64,000 nucleotides of DNA from Ruminococcus sp. (GCA_021205185.1 JAJPYB010000001.1:62001-126000); one strand, 5' to 3'; positions 26,326-36,105 are shown, counted from the stretch's first letter. A program made the numbers and translations. The notes: generated from the sequence alone by a model not told the origin.

Positions 26326-26354
26326 ATTATACCATATTTCGTGCCTTTTTACAA
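26326..26354 (-). promoter_or_regulatory. Strong promoter of the oadG-oadB operon
   Basis: Minus strand TTGTAA (26349-26354), 17 bp spacer, TATAAT (26326-26331) preceded by TGG (extended -10). Confidence 0.82.
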
Positions 26355-26439
26355 GGGCTGACACCAAGTTTTTTTCACAAACTTTTCACTACTTTGAACG
26401 CATTTTTATTCAATATACTATTGGCGCAATTTACACTCT

Positions 26440-27123
26440 TCAGACAAAGTCGTCTGCAGTTTTTGCAACAAACAAAGCCGTTACAGACTTGGCTCCCATT
26501 TCCTTTAAAAGACGAGCGCACTCGTTCATTGTAGAGCCTGTTGTTACAATGTCATCAACCAAGGCTACCTTCTTGTTCCTGATTTCAGCATTACCCTTTA
26601 TATATGCGCCCTTAACCTCAAGTACTCTTTGAACGCCCGTTAGCTCGTGATGCTTATAGTCTTTAACCTTTACAAGCGCATTCTTTATAAGCGGAAGGTT
26701 CAGCTCGTTTGAAAGCGCCTTCGCTAAATGGTAGGACTGGTTAAAGCCGCTCTTGCGTTTTCTTTGTTTTGTCATTGGAACGAATACAACTGCGTCAAGC
26801 TTAGTATCGCCTAGCTTTTCAGATATACTTTGGGCGAAAAATTCACTCAGCTCGTCGTTTCTCAACGTCTTTAATCTTAATAGCGCACTTCTGAGTCTTC
26901 CCTCATACACGCCGACACTTAAAGCTAAGTCGTAATACTTTTTGTTATTACAATCGCATTTTTTTAAGCCGCAGAGCTTGCAAAAATCATCGGTGGACTT
27001 TATAGCCTTTTTGCAATCATCACAAACAAGCTCGTCGTAGCGAATTATTCTCTCGCAAAGCGGACAACGGTTAGGGTATAAAATGTCAAGGATAAATCGC
27101 TTGATTTTTCTAAATTTCGTCAT
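26440..27123 (-). CDS. comF: ComF-family phosphoribosyltransferase-fold protein
   Basis: 227 residues. N-terminal zinc-finger cysteines (CPLCERIIRYDELVCDDC, CKLCGLKKCDC) and a C-terminal PRTase domain with the intact PRPP loop VALVDDIVTTGSTMNEC. ComF/GntX proteins act in DNA uptake or single-strand DNA handling, in the cytoplasm. The longest frame begins at 27147, but AAGGAG is eight bases before ATG 27123, so that is the start; it overlaps the recD2 end by 14 bases, implying coupling. Pairing with RecD2 points to DNA repair or transformation. Confidence 0.9.
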   Translation of the reverse strand: MTKFRKIKRFILDILYPNRCPLCERIIRYDELVCDDCKKAIKSTDDFCKLCGLKKCDCNNKKYYDLALSVGVYEGRLRSALLRLKTLRNDELSEFFAQSISEKLGDTKLDAVVFVPMTKQRKRKSGFNQSYHLAKALSNELNLPLIKNALVKVKDYKHHELTGVQRVLEVKGAYIKGNAEIRNKKVALVDDIVTTGSTMNECARLLKEMGAKSVTALFVAKTADDFV

Positions 27124-29335
27124 CGTCAAGCTCCTTTGAGCGGTCAATTAAAAGCATATTTTTTAAAAGCGTATATCTTAGCGTTCGTCTGTTGTTGTCT
27201 ATCATATATTTTACTCTTTGCGACGAGCCTACAATTATAAGCAGTTTTTTGGCTCTTGTAACGGCAGTATACAATAGATTTCTGTAATACAGCTTGTCAT
27301 ATCCGCCGAGAATTGCAAGAATTACCACGTCAAACTCGCTGCCCTGACTTTTGTGAACGGTCGTGGCATAAGCAAGCTCCAGCTGCTCAAGAGAAGCTGA
27401 CGGATAATTGCAAACTCTTCCGTCAAAGTCAATTCGGAGTACTCCGATAGTCTTTTTTATTTCAATAATGGTGCCTATGTCGCCGTTAAAAATTCCGGTT
27501 CCTTGCTCGCCGTCCTTGTTCCAGACAATATCGTAATTGTTCTTGTTTTGCATCACCTTGTCGCCCACTCTGAAGGTGGTTCCGAGAGTTTTTATCTCCG
27601 GCTTTTTCTTGCTCGGAGGGTTAAGTCGAAGCTGAAGCTGATTGTTAAGCTCGGTGGTTCCCGACGGGCCCTTTCTGGTTGGTGAAAGCACCTGTATATT
27701 CTCCTTAGCCGTATAGCCGTAAGCCACAGGAAGCCTGTTTGAAACCAGATCCACTATAAGCTCCTGCAGGTCGTCAAATTCAAGCCGCTGGAAAAAGAAC
27801 ATATCGCTGTCCTTGCGCTTCAGGTCAATTTCCTCGCCCTTTACAATTTTGTGTGCGTTTACGACAATCGAGCTTTTTTGCGCCTGTCTGAAAATTTCTT
27901 TAAGCTCAATCGTCGGCACAACGCCGCTGTCGATAATATCCTTTAAAACATTTCCTGCGCCGACCGACGGCAGCTGATCGCTGTCGCCTACCATTATAAG
28001 CTTGCAGTTCATTTTTATTGCCCGCAAAAGCGCTTCAAAAAGCTGAGCGTCTACCATTGACATTTCGTCAATTACAAGCACGTCGCAGTCAAGAGGATTG
28101 CTCTCATTTTTGTTAAACTTTTGCAACTCATCAGACGTAAAGCTTACCTCTAAAAGCCTGTGAATGGTTTTTGCTTCATAGCCGGTAAGGTCGGAAATTC
28201 TCTTTGCTGCGCGGCCTGTTGGCGCTGTAATCATAACGCTTAGTCCCTGCTGTGTAAAAAGCGAAACGATAGCGTTTAAGGTTGTCGTTTTTCCTGTTCC
28301 CGGGCCACCTGTTAATACTAAAAAGCCCTGCGACAGAGCGGTATTTATCGCCTTTCTTTGAAGGGATTCGTACTTGATTTCAAACTCCTCTTCAACGAGG
28401 TTTATTACGTCGTCGTAGTTTATCCTGCTGTCATATGACAGCTCCTTCATCAGGCAAAGTCTGCGTGAAATATAATCCTCCGCAACAAACAAGCTTTTAA
28501 GAGCGATAAACTTCCTTTGCTTTTTAAAAAACAAGCAGAGATTCTGCTCCTCAAGCTCCTCAGACAATGCCTGCTCAAAAAGCTCCTCAGGGATTCTTAA
28601 AAAATCCATTGTCGTCTGCCTGAGCTTGTCCTTTGGCAGGCAGGTATGACCTGCATTTGCGTTTTCTTTAAGGACGTTTTTAATTCCTGCTTTAATTCTG
28701 TCAGAGTTATCATATGGAAGCTCAATTTGCGCCGCAATAGAATCAGCCTTCAAAAAAGGCAGCTCTATTCCGTCGCCGCAAAGCGAATAAGGGTTGTGGT
28801 TTATAACGTCCTCGGAATCAGCGCCCCATCTTCGCCAAGCCTTTGCGCCGTAAGAAGCGCTGACTCCGTAATTTGAAAGCATCAGCATAAGCGATTTCAC
28901 GCCGCTTAAATTTGTAAATTCCTCTGCGATTTGTTTGCTCTTTTTGGAGGTAATTCCGTCTATCTCAGTAAGCCGTTCAGGCTCGTTTTCAATTATGTAA
29001 AAGGTTTCCTCGCCAAACTTGTCAACTATCTTCCTTGCAAGCACAGGTCCTATTCCCTTTATAACTCCGCTTGCCAGATACTTTTTTATTGCAGTTACGT
29101 CCGACGGAAGCTTTCGCTCGCAGGTTTCAGCTTTAAACTGGGGGCCGAACTTTGGATGATCTATGTACTTCCCAATAAGTCTTAGCTCCTCGCCCTCGTC
29201 AACTCCACCGAGCTCCCCTACTACTGTTATCGGCTCGTGTCCGTTGTCAAGTATAAAAACGCAATAGCCGTTGTTTTCATTCATATAAACTATGCTGTCA
29301 ACGCTACCGCTTAGCTCCTGTAATTGTTCTTCCAT
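27110..29335 (-). CDS. recD2: ATP-dependent DNA helicase RecD2
   Basis: 741 residues. N-terminal OB-like and helix-hairpin-helix region (IKGIGPVLARKIVDKFGEE) characteristic of RecD2 rather than RecBCD RecD, then the superfamily 1B motor with LTGGPGTGKTTT (Walker A), LVIDEMSMVDAQL (Walker B), GDSDQLPSVGAGNVL, and the C-terminal ATTVHKSQGSEFDVVIL and YTAVTRAKKLLIIVG. A 5' to 3' helicase in DNA repair and replication-fork maintenance. Directly follows a small membrane protein gene and is coupled to comF. Confidence 0.95.
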   Translation of the reverse strand: MEEQLQELSGSVDSIVYMNENNGYCVFILDNGHEPITVVGELGGVDEGEELRLIGKYIDHPKFGPQFKAETCERKLPSDVTAIKKYLASGVIKGIGPVLARKIVDKFGEETFYIIENEPERLTEIDGITSKKSKQIAEEFTNLSGVKSLMLMLSNYGVSASYGAKAWRRWGADSEDVINHNPYSLCGDGIELPFLKADSIAAQIELPYDNSDRIKAGIKNVLKENANAGHTCLPKDKLRQTTMDFLRIPEELFEQALSEELEEQNLCLFFKKQRKFIALKSLFVAEDYISRRLCLMKELSYDSRINYDDVINLVEEEFEIKYESLQRKAINTALSQGFLVLTGGPGTGKTTTLNAIVSLFTQQGLSVMITAPTGRAAKRISDLTGYEAKTIHRLLEVSFTSDELQKFNKNESNPLDCDVLVIDEMSMVDAQLFEALLRAIKMNCKLIMVGDSDQLPSVGAGNVLKDIIDSGVVPTIELKEIFRQAQKSSIVVNAHKIVKGEEIDLKRKDSDMFFFQRLEFDDLQELIVDLVSNRLPVAYGYTAKENIQVLSPTRKGPSGTTELNNQLQLRLNPPSKKKPEIKTLGTTFRVGDKVMQNKNNYDIVWNKDGEQGTGIFNGDIGTIIEIKKTIGVLRIDFDGRVCNYPSASLEQLELAYATTVHKSQGSEFDVVILAILGGYDKLYYRNLLYTAVTRAKKLLIIVGSSQRVKYMIDNNRRTLRYTLLKNMLLIDRSKELDDDEI

Positions 29336-29336
29336 A

Positions 29337-29669
29337 CTACTCCTTAATTCTTTCTAAAAAATCGGGAATGTCACATATTTCGACAAGCTTATAGCTTGCT
29401 GCCAGCTCGTCGCACAAAAGCTGAGTTTTGTGATCTATCGACTCAGTTTTCAGTAAAATTATGCTCCTTGCTTTATCCTCTTTAAAGGCTTCGTCCCAGA
29501 AAGCCTTTTTGACGCCCTTTGAAATGTGCTGTGTTTTGTTGTTTATTGGAATTACCAAAAAGCCGACGCTCTTCTCGCCGCTTTTAACGCTCCTTAGCAG
29601 ACAGCTAACAATGTAAATCAGCATAACGACAAACAAAATAAGCACTATACTCATCAGCAACGCTTTCAT
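29337..29669 (-). CDS. Small membrane-anchored protein, unknown function
   Basis: 110 residues. One N-terminal hydrophobic segment (about residues 4-25), then a soluble alpha/beta region with alternating hydrophobic strands (VGFLVIPINN, ARSIILLKTESID, YKLVEICDI). I do not recognise the family. It is the first gene of the unit with recD2 and comF (one-base gap to recD2) and has its own promoter. Confidence 0.7.
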   Translation of the reverse strand: MKALLMSIVLILFVVMLIYIVSCLLRSVKSGEKSVGFLVIPINNKTQHISKGVKKAFWDEAFKEDKARSIILLKTESIDHKTQLLCDELAASYKLVEICDIPDFLERIKE

Positions 29670-29734
29670 TTAAACCACCTCTGCTATCATTTTATGAGGT
29701 GAAACTGAATTTGACACAGCAGGGCGCTAAATAT

Positions 29735-29763
29735 ATTTTACACTCTTTGTCGTTCTTTTTCAA
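29735..29763 (-). promoter_or_regulatory. Promoter of the recD2-comF unit
   Basis: Minus strand TTGAAA (29758-29763), 17 bp spacer, TAAAAT (29735-29740). Confidence 0.75.
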
Positions 29764-29771
29764 GAGGTAAA

Positions 29772-29811
29772 CAAAAAACAGTCTGTGACGCTTGATCGCC
29801 ACAGGCTGTTT
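29772..29811 (-). terminator. Intrinsic terminator of pnp
   Basis: Stem AAACAGCCTGTGGCG / CGTCACAGACTGTTT with two wobble or mismatch positions, followed by TTTTTTG on the minus strand. Confidence 0.87.
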
Positions 29812-29830
29812 GTAAATTCTTTTGTTGCTT

Positions 29831-31951
29831 TTACTGCTTGTCAGCGTTTTTCTTCGCTTCAATATCAGCAAGGGCATCCTTTCTTGAAAGGTTAATTCTT
29901 CCCTGATCGTCAATTTCCATTACCTTAACGACAATTTCATCACCGATAGAAACAACATCCTCAACCTTTTCAACTCTCTGCTTATCGAGCTTTGAAATGT
30001 GAACCAAGCCGTCCTTACCCGGAGCGATTTCTACAAATGCGCCGAAGTTCATAAGTCTTACAACCTTGCCCTTGTAGATAGCGCCGATTTCAGGATCGTT
30101 AGCTATTGTATTGATAACGCTGATACAAGCCTGAGCCTTGTCCATATCAAGACCTGATACGAAAACATCTCCTGTTTCTTCGATGTCAATCTTAACGTCG
30201 AAGTCAGCGCAGAGCTTCTGGATAACCTTTCCTCCTGAACCGATAACCTCTCTGATTTTGTCAACCGGTACCTTTGTAGTAAGCATTTTAGGCGCCCACT
30301 TATTGACTGTCGGTCTTGGCTCAGGAATTGCCTTGAGCATAATTTCATCGAGTATATAATTCCTTGCTTTATGAGTTTTCTCAAAAGCTTCCTTTATGAT
30401 TTCAGGAGTAAGTCCGTCAACCTTGATGTCAACCTGAATAGCTGTAATACCCTTCTTGGTTCCGCCTACCTTAAAGTCCATATCGCCGAAGAAGTCTTCA
30501 AGTCCCTGAATATCAACCATTGTCATAAACGAGCCGTCTTCCTTTGTGATAAGTCCGCAGGAAATTCCGGCAACAGGCGCCTTGATTGGAACGCCGGCGT
30601 CCATAAGAGAAAGAGTTGAACCGCAGATAGAAGCCTGAGAGGTTGAACCGTTCGATGAAAGGACCTCCGAAACCATTCTTATAGCATATGGGAAGTCCTC
30701 AACGTCAGGAATTACAGGAACAAGCGCACGCTCCGCCAAAGCGCCGTGGCCTATCTCTCTTCTTCCAGGGCCTCTTGAAGGCTTGGTTTCACCTACAGAG
30801 TAGGACGGGAAATTGTAGTGGTGGATATATCTCTTTGATTCTTCCTCGTCAATTCCGTCAAGACGCTGAGCGTCGCTGACAGGGCCTAAGGTACAAATCG
30901 TAAGCACCTGAGTTTGTCCACGAGTAAACATTCCTGAACCGTGAACGCGCGGCAAAAGTCCTACCTCAGCTGCAAGCGGTCTGATTTCGTCAATCTTTCT
31001 GCCGTCGACACGCTTACCCTCGAGCAACCAGTTTCTTACAATCTTCTTCTGAAGCTTGTAGATGCACTCGTCTATCATCGGGATTCTTTCCTCATTGTCA
31101 GCGTCAAACTTTCCGTGAACTGCGTCCTTGATTGGATTCAGTCTTGCTTCTCTTATATTCTTGTCGTCTGTATCAAGAGCCTTCATAACGTCCTCGCCGC
31201 AAAATTCTTCAATAGCGTCAAACAGCTCGTGGTCAACCTCCTGCGACTCAAATTCAAACTTCGGCTTGCCAATCTCAGACTTAATGCCCTCAATAAATGC
31301 AACTAGCTTTTTGATTTCTTCATGTCCCTTGCAAATTGCGTCAAGCATTACGTCGTCAGGAACCTCGTCGGCACCCGCTTCAATCATAACGATTTTTTCA
31401 GCAGTACCTGCAACTGTGAGGTTGAGATGATTATTAGCTCTCTGCTCAAGAGTTGGATTCAAAACGATTTCGTCGTCGACAAGTCCAACGGAGATTCCGG
31501 CGATTGGCCCGTTCCACGGAATGTCGGAAATTGAAATAGCGATTGAAGTAGCAATCATACCTGTGATTTCAGGCGAGTTGTCAGGGTCAACTGCTAAAAC
31601 AGTCATAACAACTGAAACGTCGTTTCTCATATCCTTCGGGAAAAGAGGTCTTATAGGGCGGTCAACCATTCGGGAGGTTAAAATTGCCTTCTCGCTCGGC
31701 TTGCCCTCTCTCTTTAAATAAGAACCCGGAATCTTTCCTACCGAATAAAGCTTTTCCTCATAGTCAACAGAAAGTGGGAAAAAGTCAACCCCTTCTCTTG
31801 GCTTTGCGGAAGCCGTAACGTTCGCCATTACGACAGTTTCACCATAGCGCACCCAGCATGAGCCGTTGGAAAGTTCGCAGGTTTTTCCTGTTTCAACTAC
31901 AAGCGGTCTGCCAGCGTATGTAGTTTCAAACACTCTGTACTTTTCAAACAT
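29831..31951 (-). CDS. pnp: Polyribonucleotide nucleotidyltransferase (PNPase)
   Basis: 706 residues. Two RNase PH-like domains with an all-alpha linker (residues about 1-545), a KH domain (VDKIREVIGSGGKVIQKLC) and an S1 domain (GAIYKGKVVRLMNFGAFVEIAPGKDGLVHIS). Catalytic-core features include FTRGQTQVLTI and NGSTSQASICGSTLSLMDAGVP. Degrades RNA 3' to 5' phosphorolytically. It follows rpsO, the classical bacterial order, and its leader contains a long hairpin (31973-32044) where RNase-dependent autoregulation is expected from other bacteria. All domains are intact. Confidence 0.97.
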   Translation of the reverse strand: MFEKYRVFETTYAGRPLVVETGKTCELSNGSCWVRYGETVVMANVTASAKPREGVDFFPLSVDYEEKLYSVGKIPGSYLKREGKPSEKAILTSRMVDRPIRPLFPKDMRNDVSVVMTVLAVDPDNSPEITGMIATSIAISISDIPWNGPIAGISVGLVDDEIVLNPTLEQRANNHLNLTVAGTAEKIVMIEAGADEVPDDVMLDAICKGHEEIKKLVAFIEGIKSEIGKPKFEFESQEVDHELFDAIEEFCGEDVMKALDTDDKNIREARLNPIKDAVHGKFDADNEERIPMIDECIYKLQKKIVRNWLLEGKRVDGRKIDEIRPLAAEVGLLPRVHGSGMFTRGQTQVLTICTLGPVSDAQRLDGIDEEESKRYIHHYNFPSYSVGETKPSRGPGRREIGHGALAERALVPVIPDVEDFPYAIRMVSEVLSSNGSTSQASICGSTLSLMDAGVPIKAPVAGISCGLITKEDGSFMTMVDIQGLEDFFGDMDFKVGGTKKGITAIQVDIKVDGLTPEIIKEAFEKTHKARNYILDEIMLKAIPEPRPTVNKWAPKMLTTKVPVDKIREVIGSGGKVIQKLCADFDVKIDIEETGDVFVSGLDMDKAQACISVINTIANDPEIGAIYKGKVVRLMNFGAFVEIAPGKDGLVHISKLDKQRVEKVEDVVSIGDEIVVKVMEIDDQGRINLSRKDALADIEAKKNADKQ

Positions 31952-31972
31952 AACATAACTCCTTTTCGTATT

Positions 31973-32044
31973 GCAGGAGCTTTAGCAATAAACACAAAAC
32001 TTGAAACTTATCCAAATCCTCTGTTTAATGCTAATCACGCCTGC
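31973..32044 (-). promoter_or_regulatory. Long hairpin in the pnp leader
   Basis: Imperfect stem: GCAGG pairs with CCTGC at the base, then TTAGCA-T-TAAACA with TGTTTA-T-TGCTAA higher up. It ends just before AAGGAG and the pnp start. In E. coli an RNase III-cut hairpin at this place allows PNPase autoregulation; a parallel role here is inferred. Confidence 0.65.
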
Positions 32045-32066
32045 ATAAAACAAAACTTTCATATAT

Positions 32067-32105
32067 ACCAAAAGGCAGACAGCAAGTATAAATTGCTGCT
32101 GCCTT
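32067..32105 (-). terminator. Partial terminator between rpsO and pnp
   Basis: Stem AAGGCAGCAGCAA / TTGCTGTCTGCCTT with one mismatch, followed by only TTTTGG on the minus strand. Probably lets some transcripts continue into pnp. Confidence 0.65.
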
Positions 32106-32117
32106 ATCAGTACAAAA

Positions 32118-32384
32118 TTACTTACGAATACCGAGCTTTTCAATAACAGCTCTATACCTGTTGATATCCGTCTTGATTAAATAGTTGAGAAGGTTTCTTC
32201 TCTTACCAACCATTTTAAGAAGTCCTCTTCTTGAATGGTGGTCATTCTTGTGAACCTTAAGATGTTCTGTAAGGTCGTTGATTCTCTTGGTCAGAATTGC
32301 AATCTGTACCTCTGGAGAACCTGTGTCAGTATCGTGCTTTCTGTTAGCTTCGATAATAGCTGTTTTTTCTTCTTTTCTTAGCAT
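32118..32384 (-). CDS. rpsO: 30S ribosomal protein S15
   Basis: 88 residues, the standard S15 length, with [34 protein letters not shown] within its start-to-middle section and [21 protein letters not shown]. Binds the 16S rRNA central-domain three-way junction. A longer frame begins at 32402, but AGAGG precedes ATG 32384 and MLRKEEK is the normal S15 N-terminus. Own promoter and structured leader; followed by pnp. Confidence 0.97.
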   Translation of the reverse strand: MLRKEEKTAIIEANRKHDTDTGSPEVQIAILTKRINDLTEHLKVHKNDHHSRRGLLKMVGKRRNLLNYLIKTDINRYRAVIEKLGIRK

Positions 32385-32493
32385 TTTTAGTACCTCTTTC
32401 AAAAATTTTCCATTATTTCAGTAGAGGGCTTCGGCACATCCGAAAATCGGCAATCGCCCACAACCGAGATAAGGTATATAGGTTTTCACAACC
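32385..32493 (-). ncRNA. Structured 5' leader of rpsO, possible S15 autoregulatory element
   Basis: About 110 bases between predicted start and ATG. GATAAGG and CCTTATC near the 5' end can pair, and GGGC / GCCC enclose GCCG..TCGG type pairs further down. S15 autoregulates through leader mimics of its rRNA site in several bacteria, with different folds; this leader is a candidate only. Confidence 0.4.
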
Positions 32494-32499
32494 TTATCA

Positions 32500-32528
32500 A
32501 TTCTATCACAAAATCAGTCGCTTGTAAA
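32500..32528 (-). promoter_or_regulatory. Promoter of rpsO
   Basis: Minus strand TTTACA (32523-32528), 17 bp spacer, TAGAAT (32500-32505). Confidence 0.72.
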
Positions 32529-32552
32529 TAGAGTTTACAAATTGTTAACAAT

Positions 32553-33410
32553 TCATTTACCTATTCCGTTTTGTTCCTTTGCGGCGGTAAGAGTATTCCT
32601 CATAAGCATGGCGATTGTCATCGGCCCTACTCCGCCCGGAACTGGCGTAATATACGAAGCTTTATCCTTACAGGACTCAAAATCAATATCTCCGCAAAGC
32701 TTTCCGTTTTCATCTCTGTTCATTCCAACGTCGATCAGAACGGCGCCTTCCTTTATCATATCGCCTGTGATGAGCTTTCTGACTCCAACTGCCGCTACTA
32801 AAATATCAGCTCTTTGACACTCAGCCTTTAAGTCCTTGGTTTTAGAATGGCAGATTGTAACAGTTCCGCTCTTGTGAAGCAAAAGCATCGCCATTGGCTT
32901 GCCGACAATATTACTTCTGCCGACTACTATGCACTCCTTGCCTTTAATGTCAACTCCTGTTGATGCGATAAGCTCCATAACTCCGGCAGGAGTACAGGGC
33001 AAAAACGAATAGTCGCCAATCATTATCTTTCCGACATTTTCAGGATGAAATGCGTCGACGTCCTTCTTTGGTGAAATGTTGTTGATAACTACGCTCTCGT
33101 CAATGTGACTCGGAAGCGGAAGCTGGCACAGGATTCCGTTTACTTTATCGTCCTCATTCAGCTTATTTACAAGCTCCAAAAGCTCCTCCTGAGTTGTTTC
33201 TTCAGGAAGCTCATACTTGAAGGATTCAAATCCAACCTCCTCGCAGGCACGCTGCTTGTTTCTTACGTAAATCTGCGAAGCTGGATTTTCGCCGACGATT
33301 ATAACTGCAAGACCCGGAGTTATTCCGCTTTTTTTTAGCTCAGCCGTTTCCTTGGCAACGTCGTCCTTTACAGCCTTTGAAATAAGCTTTCCGTCTATAA
33401 TTTTACCCAT
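32553..33410 (-). CDS. folD: Bifunctional methylenetetrahydrofolate dehydrogenase / methenyltetrahydrofolate cyclohydrolase
   Basis: 285 residues. Substrate and catalytic stretch [14 protein letters not shown] with the Lys needed for catalysis, [12 protein letters not shown], and NADP-binding [18 protein letters not shown]-terminal [15 protein letters not shown]. Interconverts methylene-, methenyl- and formyl-tetrahydrofolate in one-carbon metabolism, cytoplasmic. Shares one base with the lgt stop, so the two are coupled. Last gene of the long run starting at murD; no clear terminator separates it from the rpsO promoter. Confidence 0.96.
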   Translation of the reverse strand: MGKIIDGKLISKAVKDDVAKETAELKKSGITPGLAVIIVGENPASQIYVRNKQRACEEVGFESFKYELPEETTQEELLELVNKLNEDDKVNGILCQLPLPSHIDESVVINNISPKKDVDAFHPENVGKIMIGDYSFLPCTPAGVMELIASTGVDIKGKECIVVGRSNIVGKPMAMLLLHKSGTVTICHSKTKDLKAECQRADILVAAVGVRKLITGDMIKEGAVLIDVGMNRDENGKLCGDIDFESCKDKASYITPVPGGVGPMTIAMLMRNTLTAAKEQNGIGK

Positions 33411-34795
33411 TACTCTTCCTCCTCAGCGTCGTCTGATTCCTTGGTGTTATCTGATTCTTCAGCTTTTTCAGCTTCTTCGACTTCTTCTTTTACTTCTTCA
33501 GCCTTATCGTCGTCGAGAGCTGAATCAACATCTTCGACAGATTCTTCAATCTTATCAAGCTCTTCAAGCTCGTCTATCTCCTCAGAGTCATATTCGTCGT
33601 CGAGCAAAATAGAGCTTTCGTCCTCTTTGATTTCACTTTCCTTTTCAGCCTGCTCCTTTTCTCTCTGAGCCTCAGCCTTCTCGATAATCAGCTTTTCAAC
33701 TCCCTCAAGATAAGCGAGCTCCTTCTTGCTGTCGCCGAACTTTTCTTCATATTCCTTTGTAATATCGGTAATGCCCTCGCCCGTTTCCTTAGCTTCGGCA
33801 ACCTTCTTCTTAAGCTCCTTCTTTTCAGCCTTGACAAGCACCTTTGCGTTGTAGCTTGCAAGATTGATAATAGATTCGGTTCTGTCGACATAGATCTTCG
33901 TTTCGTTTCGTTTCGCCAGATTTCTGAAAATGATAAGCAGAACGATAGATACAAGCACGCAGGTTCCAGCAACAAGCTGAGAAACTCTGATGTTAAACAG
34001 ATACAAACTGTCTGTTCTCAGTCCTTCGATGAAGAATCTTCCAAGACCGTACCAGCCTATATAAAGCAGGAAAATTTCTCCGTCAAACTTTCTCTTCTTA
34101 AACAGAAAATGAAGCAGAATAAATCCGATCAGGCACCATAAGGATTCATACAAAAAGCAAGGGTGAACAGGCTGTAATGAATCAACCGATCCGTCCGTAA
34201 AGTTCTCGGCGATATAGCTTATGGTTTTGGATGAATACATTCCCCACGGAAGCGTTGTATTGCTGCCGAAGGCTTCCTGATTAAAGAAGTTACCCCACCT
34301 GCCGATACATTGACCTATCAAAAAGCATGGTGAGATAAGGTCTAAAAGAGTAGGCAGATAGCATTTTCTTATCTTTGCGACAATTCCGCCGACAATTATA
34401 GCGCCTATAAGTCCGCCGTAAATTGCAAGTCCTCCGTCACGAACGCTGAAAATATCAGCCCATTGAACTTCGCCGTCGACAATATACTTGTCAAGGCTGA
34501 AAATTACATAATAAGCTCTGGCGCCTATTACAGCGCCGATAAGTCCGCCGATTACAACGTCTGTAACTCTGTCGGGATTTAAGCCTATCTTTCTTGCCTT
34601 ATTAAAGCCGTAAAGCATTGCAATTAAAATTCCTACAGCTATTAAAAAGCCGTACCAGTAAATGCTGAAATCTGTTCCAGGAATTTTAAAAAGCACGTTG
34701 TCAATGGTAATTCCCGATTTTAAAATGTTGTCCTCGCTTCCAAAATTCGGAAATTTTACCGTAACTTTAGAAAGCGTCTGAATAATCTGCGTCAT
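33410..34795 (-). CDS. lgt: Prolipoprotein diacylglyceryl transferase with long acidic C-terminal extension
   Basis: 461 residues, versus about 260-300 for most Lgt. Residues about 40-290 are the seven-pass Lgt enzyme with the signature [13 protein letters not shown] and the RTDSLYLF region, transferring diacylglycerol to the lipobox cysteine of exported prelipoproteins. From about residue 290 a cytoplasmic tail of about 170 residues follows: first basic and helical, then highly acidic (Glu/Asp/Ser-rich) with coiled-coil character. The tail is not needed for the known chemistry and its role is unknown. Three candidate substrates (PotD and two lipoproteins near 59-61 kb) are in this window. 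Confidence 0.93.
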   Translation of the reverse strand: MTQIIQTLSKVTVKFPNFGSEDNILKSGITIDNVLFKIPGTDFSIYWYGFLIAVGILIAMLYGFNKARKIGLNPDRVTDVVIGGLIGAVIGARAYYVIFSLDKYIVDGEVQWADIFSVRDGGLAIYGGLIGAIIVGGIVAKIRKCYLPTLLDLISPCFLIGQCIGRWGNFFNQEAFGSNTTLPWGMYSSKTISYIAENFTDGSVDSLQPVHPCFLYESLWCLIGFILLHFLFKKRKFDGEIFLLYIGWYGLGRFFIEGLRTDSLYLFNIRVSQLVAGTCVLVSIVLLIIFRNLAKRNETKIYVDRTESIINLASYNAKVLVKAEKKELKKKVAEAKETGEGITDITKEYEEKFGDSKKELAYLEGVEKLIIEKAEAQREKEQAEKESEIKEDESSILLDDEYDSEEIDELEELDKIEESVEDVDSALDDDKAEEVKEEVEEAEKAEESDNTKESDDAEEEE

Positions 34796-34827
34796 TTTGA
34801 AACCATTCCTTTCGGTTAAAAATATGT

Positions 34828-36105
34828 CTATTTGGCTTTTACAACTGAAATTGCCGAGCTATCTATATTAAGCAGCTTGTCCAAATCGTTTTGCAGGTCC
34901 TCAAGGGTTACCTGAGAAAGCGTTTCGATAGGTGCGAAAGCTGATAAATCTCCGAGAATGTATGCGGAAAGCATTGTGCTTGCGCACGACTCCACGTTTT
35001 CAAGGTTCTTTATCATTGAGCCGTACATACTGTTCTTTATAATCTTAAACTTTTTCTCGTCAAAGCCTTCCGCTTTGTAGCGCTCGATTTCCCTGTAAAT
35101 TCTTCTTTGGACCTCAAGCGGGTCGCTCGATTCGCCGCCAACTAAATTTGTAAAAAAGCCTTCGCCGAAAAATACTTCGGAGGAAAATTGCGAATTGATA
35201 AGTCCCTCGTCGAAAAGCTCCTTATAAAGCGGAGAGCCGCTTCCCATTATAAGCTGGAGTAAAATTGCCGATTCAAGCTCGGTTTTTACGATTTCCTCGC
35301 CCTTGCAGGCAGGCACCTTAAATCCGATTTCAAACAATGTCAGTCCGACAGGCATTATCTGCTCGATGTATTTCTCCGAAACCTCCATAGGCTCTACAGG
35401 AAAGTCTGTTTCCAAGCCTATATCCTCGACAGGAATCAAAACCTCGTCACAGATTTTTATTACCTCGTCGGCGTCGCAGCTTCCTGCTATTACCAGAACC
35501 ATATTGTGAAGGTTATAGAAGGTTCTGTAGCACCTGTACAAAAGGTCGGCGTCAATTTTTGCAATCGACTCTACCGTTCCTGCAATGTCTATTCTGACAG
35601 GGTGCTTTTTGTAGAGAGTTTTCAAAAGATTGAAAAGCACCTGACGCTGAGGAGAATCCTCGCACATTTTAATTTCCTGACCGATAATTCCCTGCTCCTT
35701 GTCAACCGTCGCCTGAGTAAAGTACGGCTTTTGGACAAAGTCGAGCAGGATTCTCAGCGAGTCGGCATAGTTTTCCGAACAATCGAAAAGATATGCGGTA
35801 TGATCAAAGGTTGTATAAGCGTTGGCGTTTGCGCCGGTTTTTGCGTAAAGCTCAAAAACGTCGCAGTCCTCGTTTTCAAAAAGCTTGTGCTCTAAAAAGT
35901 GAGCTATTCCGTCAGGAACATCTATAAAATCAGCGTCGTTTTTCGTTTTAAAACGAGTGTTTATAGAGCCATATTTTGTAGCGAACAGCGCAGAGGTGGT
36001 TGAAAACCCCGGCATTTCCCAGACAAGCACGTCAAGACCGGACGGGTGATGAAATTTTTTATAGCTGTCGCCTGTGATTTTATTGGTAATAATTTCTTCC
36101 TGCAT
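34828..36105 (-). CDS. M16-family zinc peptidase, YfmH-like
   Basis: 425 residues. Active-site inverted zinc motif HFLEHKLFE (HxxEH) with downstream Glu, followed by the second M16 subdomain. Clostridia and Bacilli carry a pair of M16 proteins; the active one is annotated YfmH, linked in NCBI naming to elongation factor P 5-aminopentanol modification. It overlaps the start of the partner gene's stop by TAATG. Substrate unknown. Probably forms a heterodimer with the YfmF-like product. Confidence 0.88.
   Translation of the reverse strand: MQEEIITNKITGDSYKKFHHPSGLDVLVWEMPGFSTTSALFATKYGSINTRFKTKNDADFIDVPDGIAHFLEHKLFENEDCDVFELYAKTGANANAYTTFDHTAYLFDCSENYADSLRILLDFVQKPYFTQATVDKEQGIIGQEIKMCEDSPQRQVLFNLLKTLYKKHPVRIDIAGTVESIAKIDADLLYRCYRTFYNLHNMVLVIAGSCDADEVIKICDEVLIPVEDIGLETDFPVEPMEVSEKYIEQIMPVGLTLFEIGFKVPACKGEEIVKTELESAILLQLIMGSGSPLYKELFDEGLINSQFSSEVFFGEGFFTNLVGGESSDPLEVQRRIYREIERYKAEGFDEKKFKIIKNSMYGSMIKNLENVESCASTMLSAYILGDLSAFAPIETLSQVTLEDLQNDLDKLLNIDSSAISVVKAK

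Noticed and set aside
32540-32553. Palindrome AATTGTTAACAATT as a second Rex operator
   Set aside because: It lacks the four-base centre of the Rex consensus and sits at the folD stop codon rather than in a promoter.
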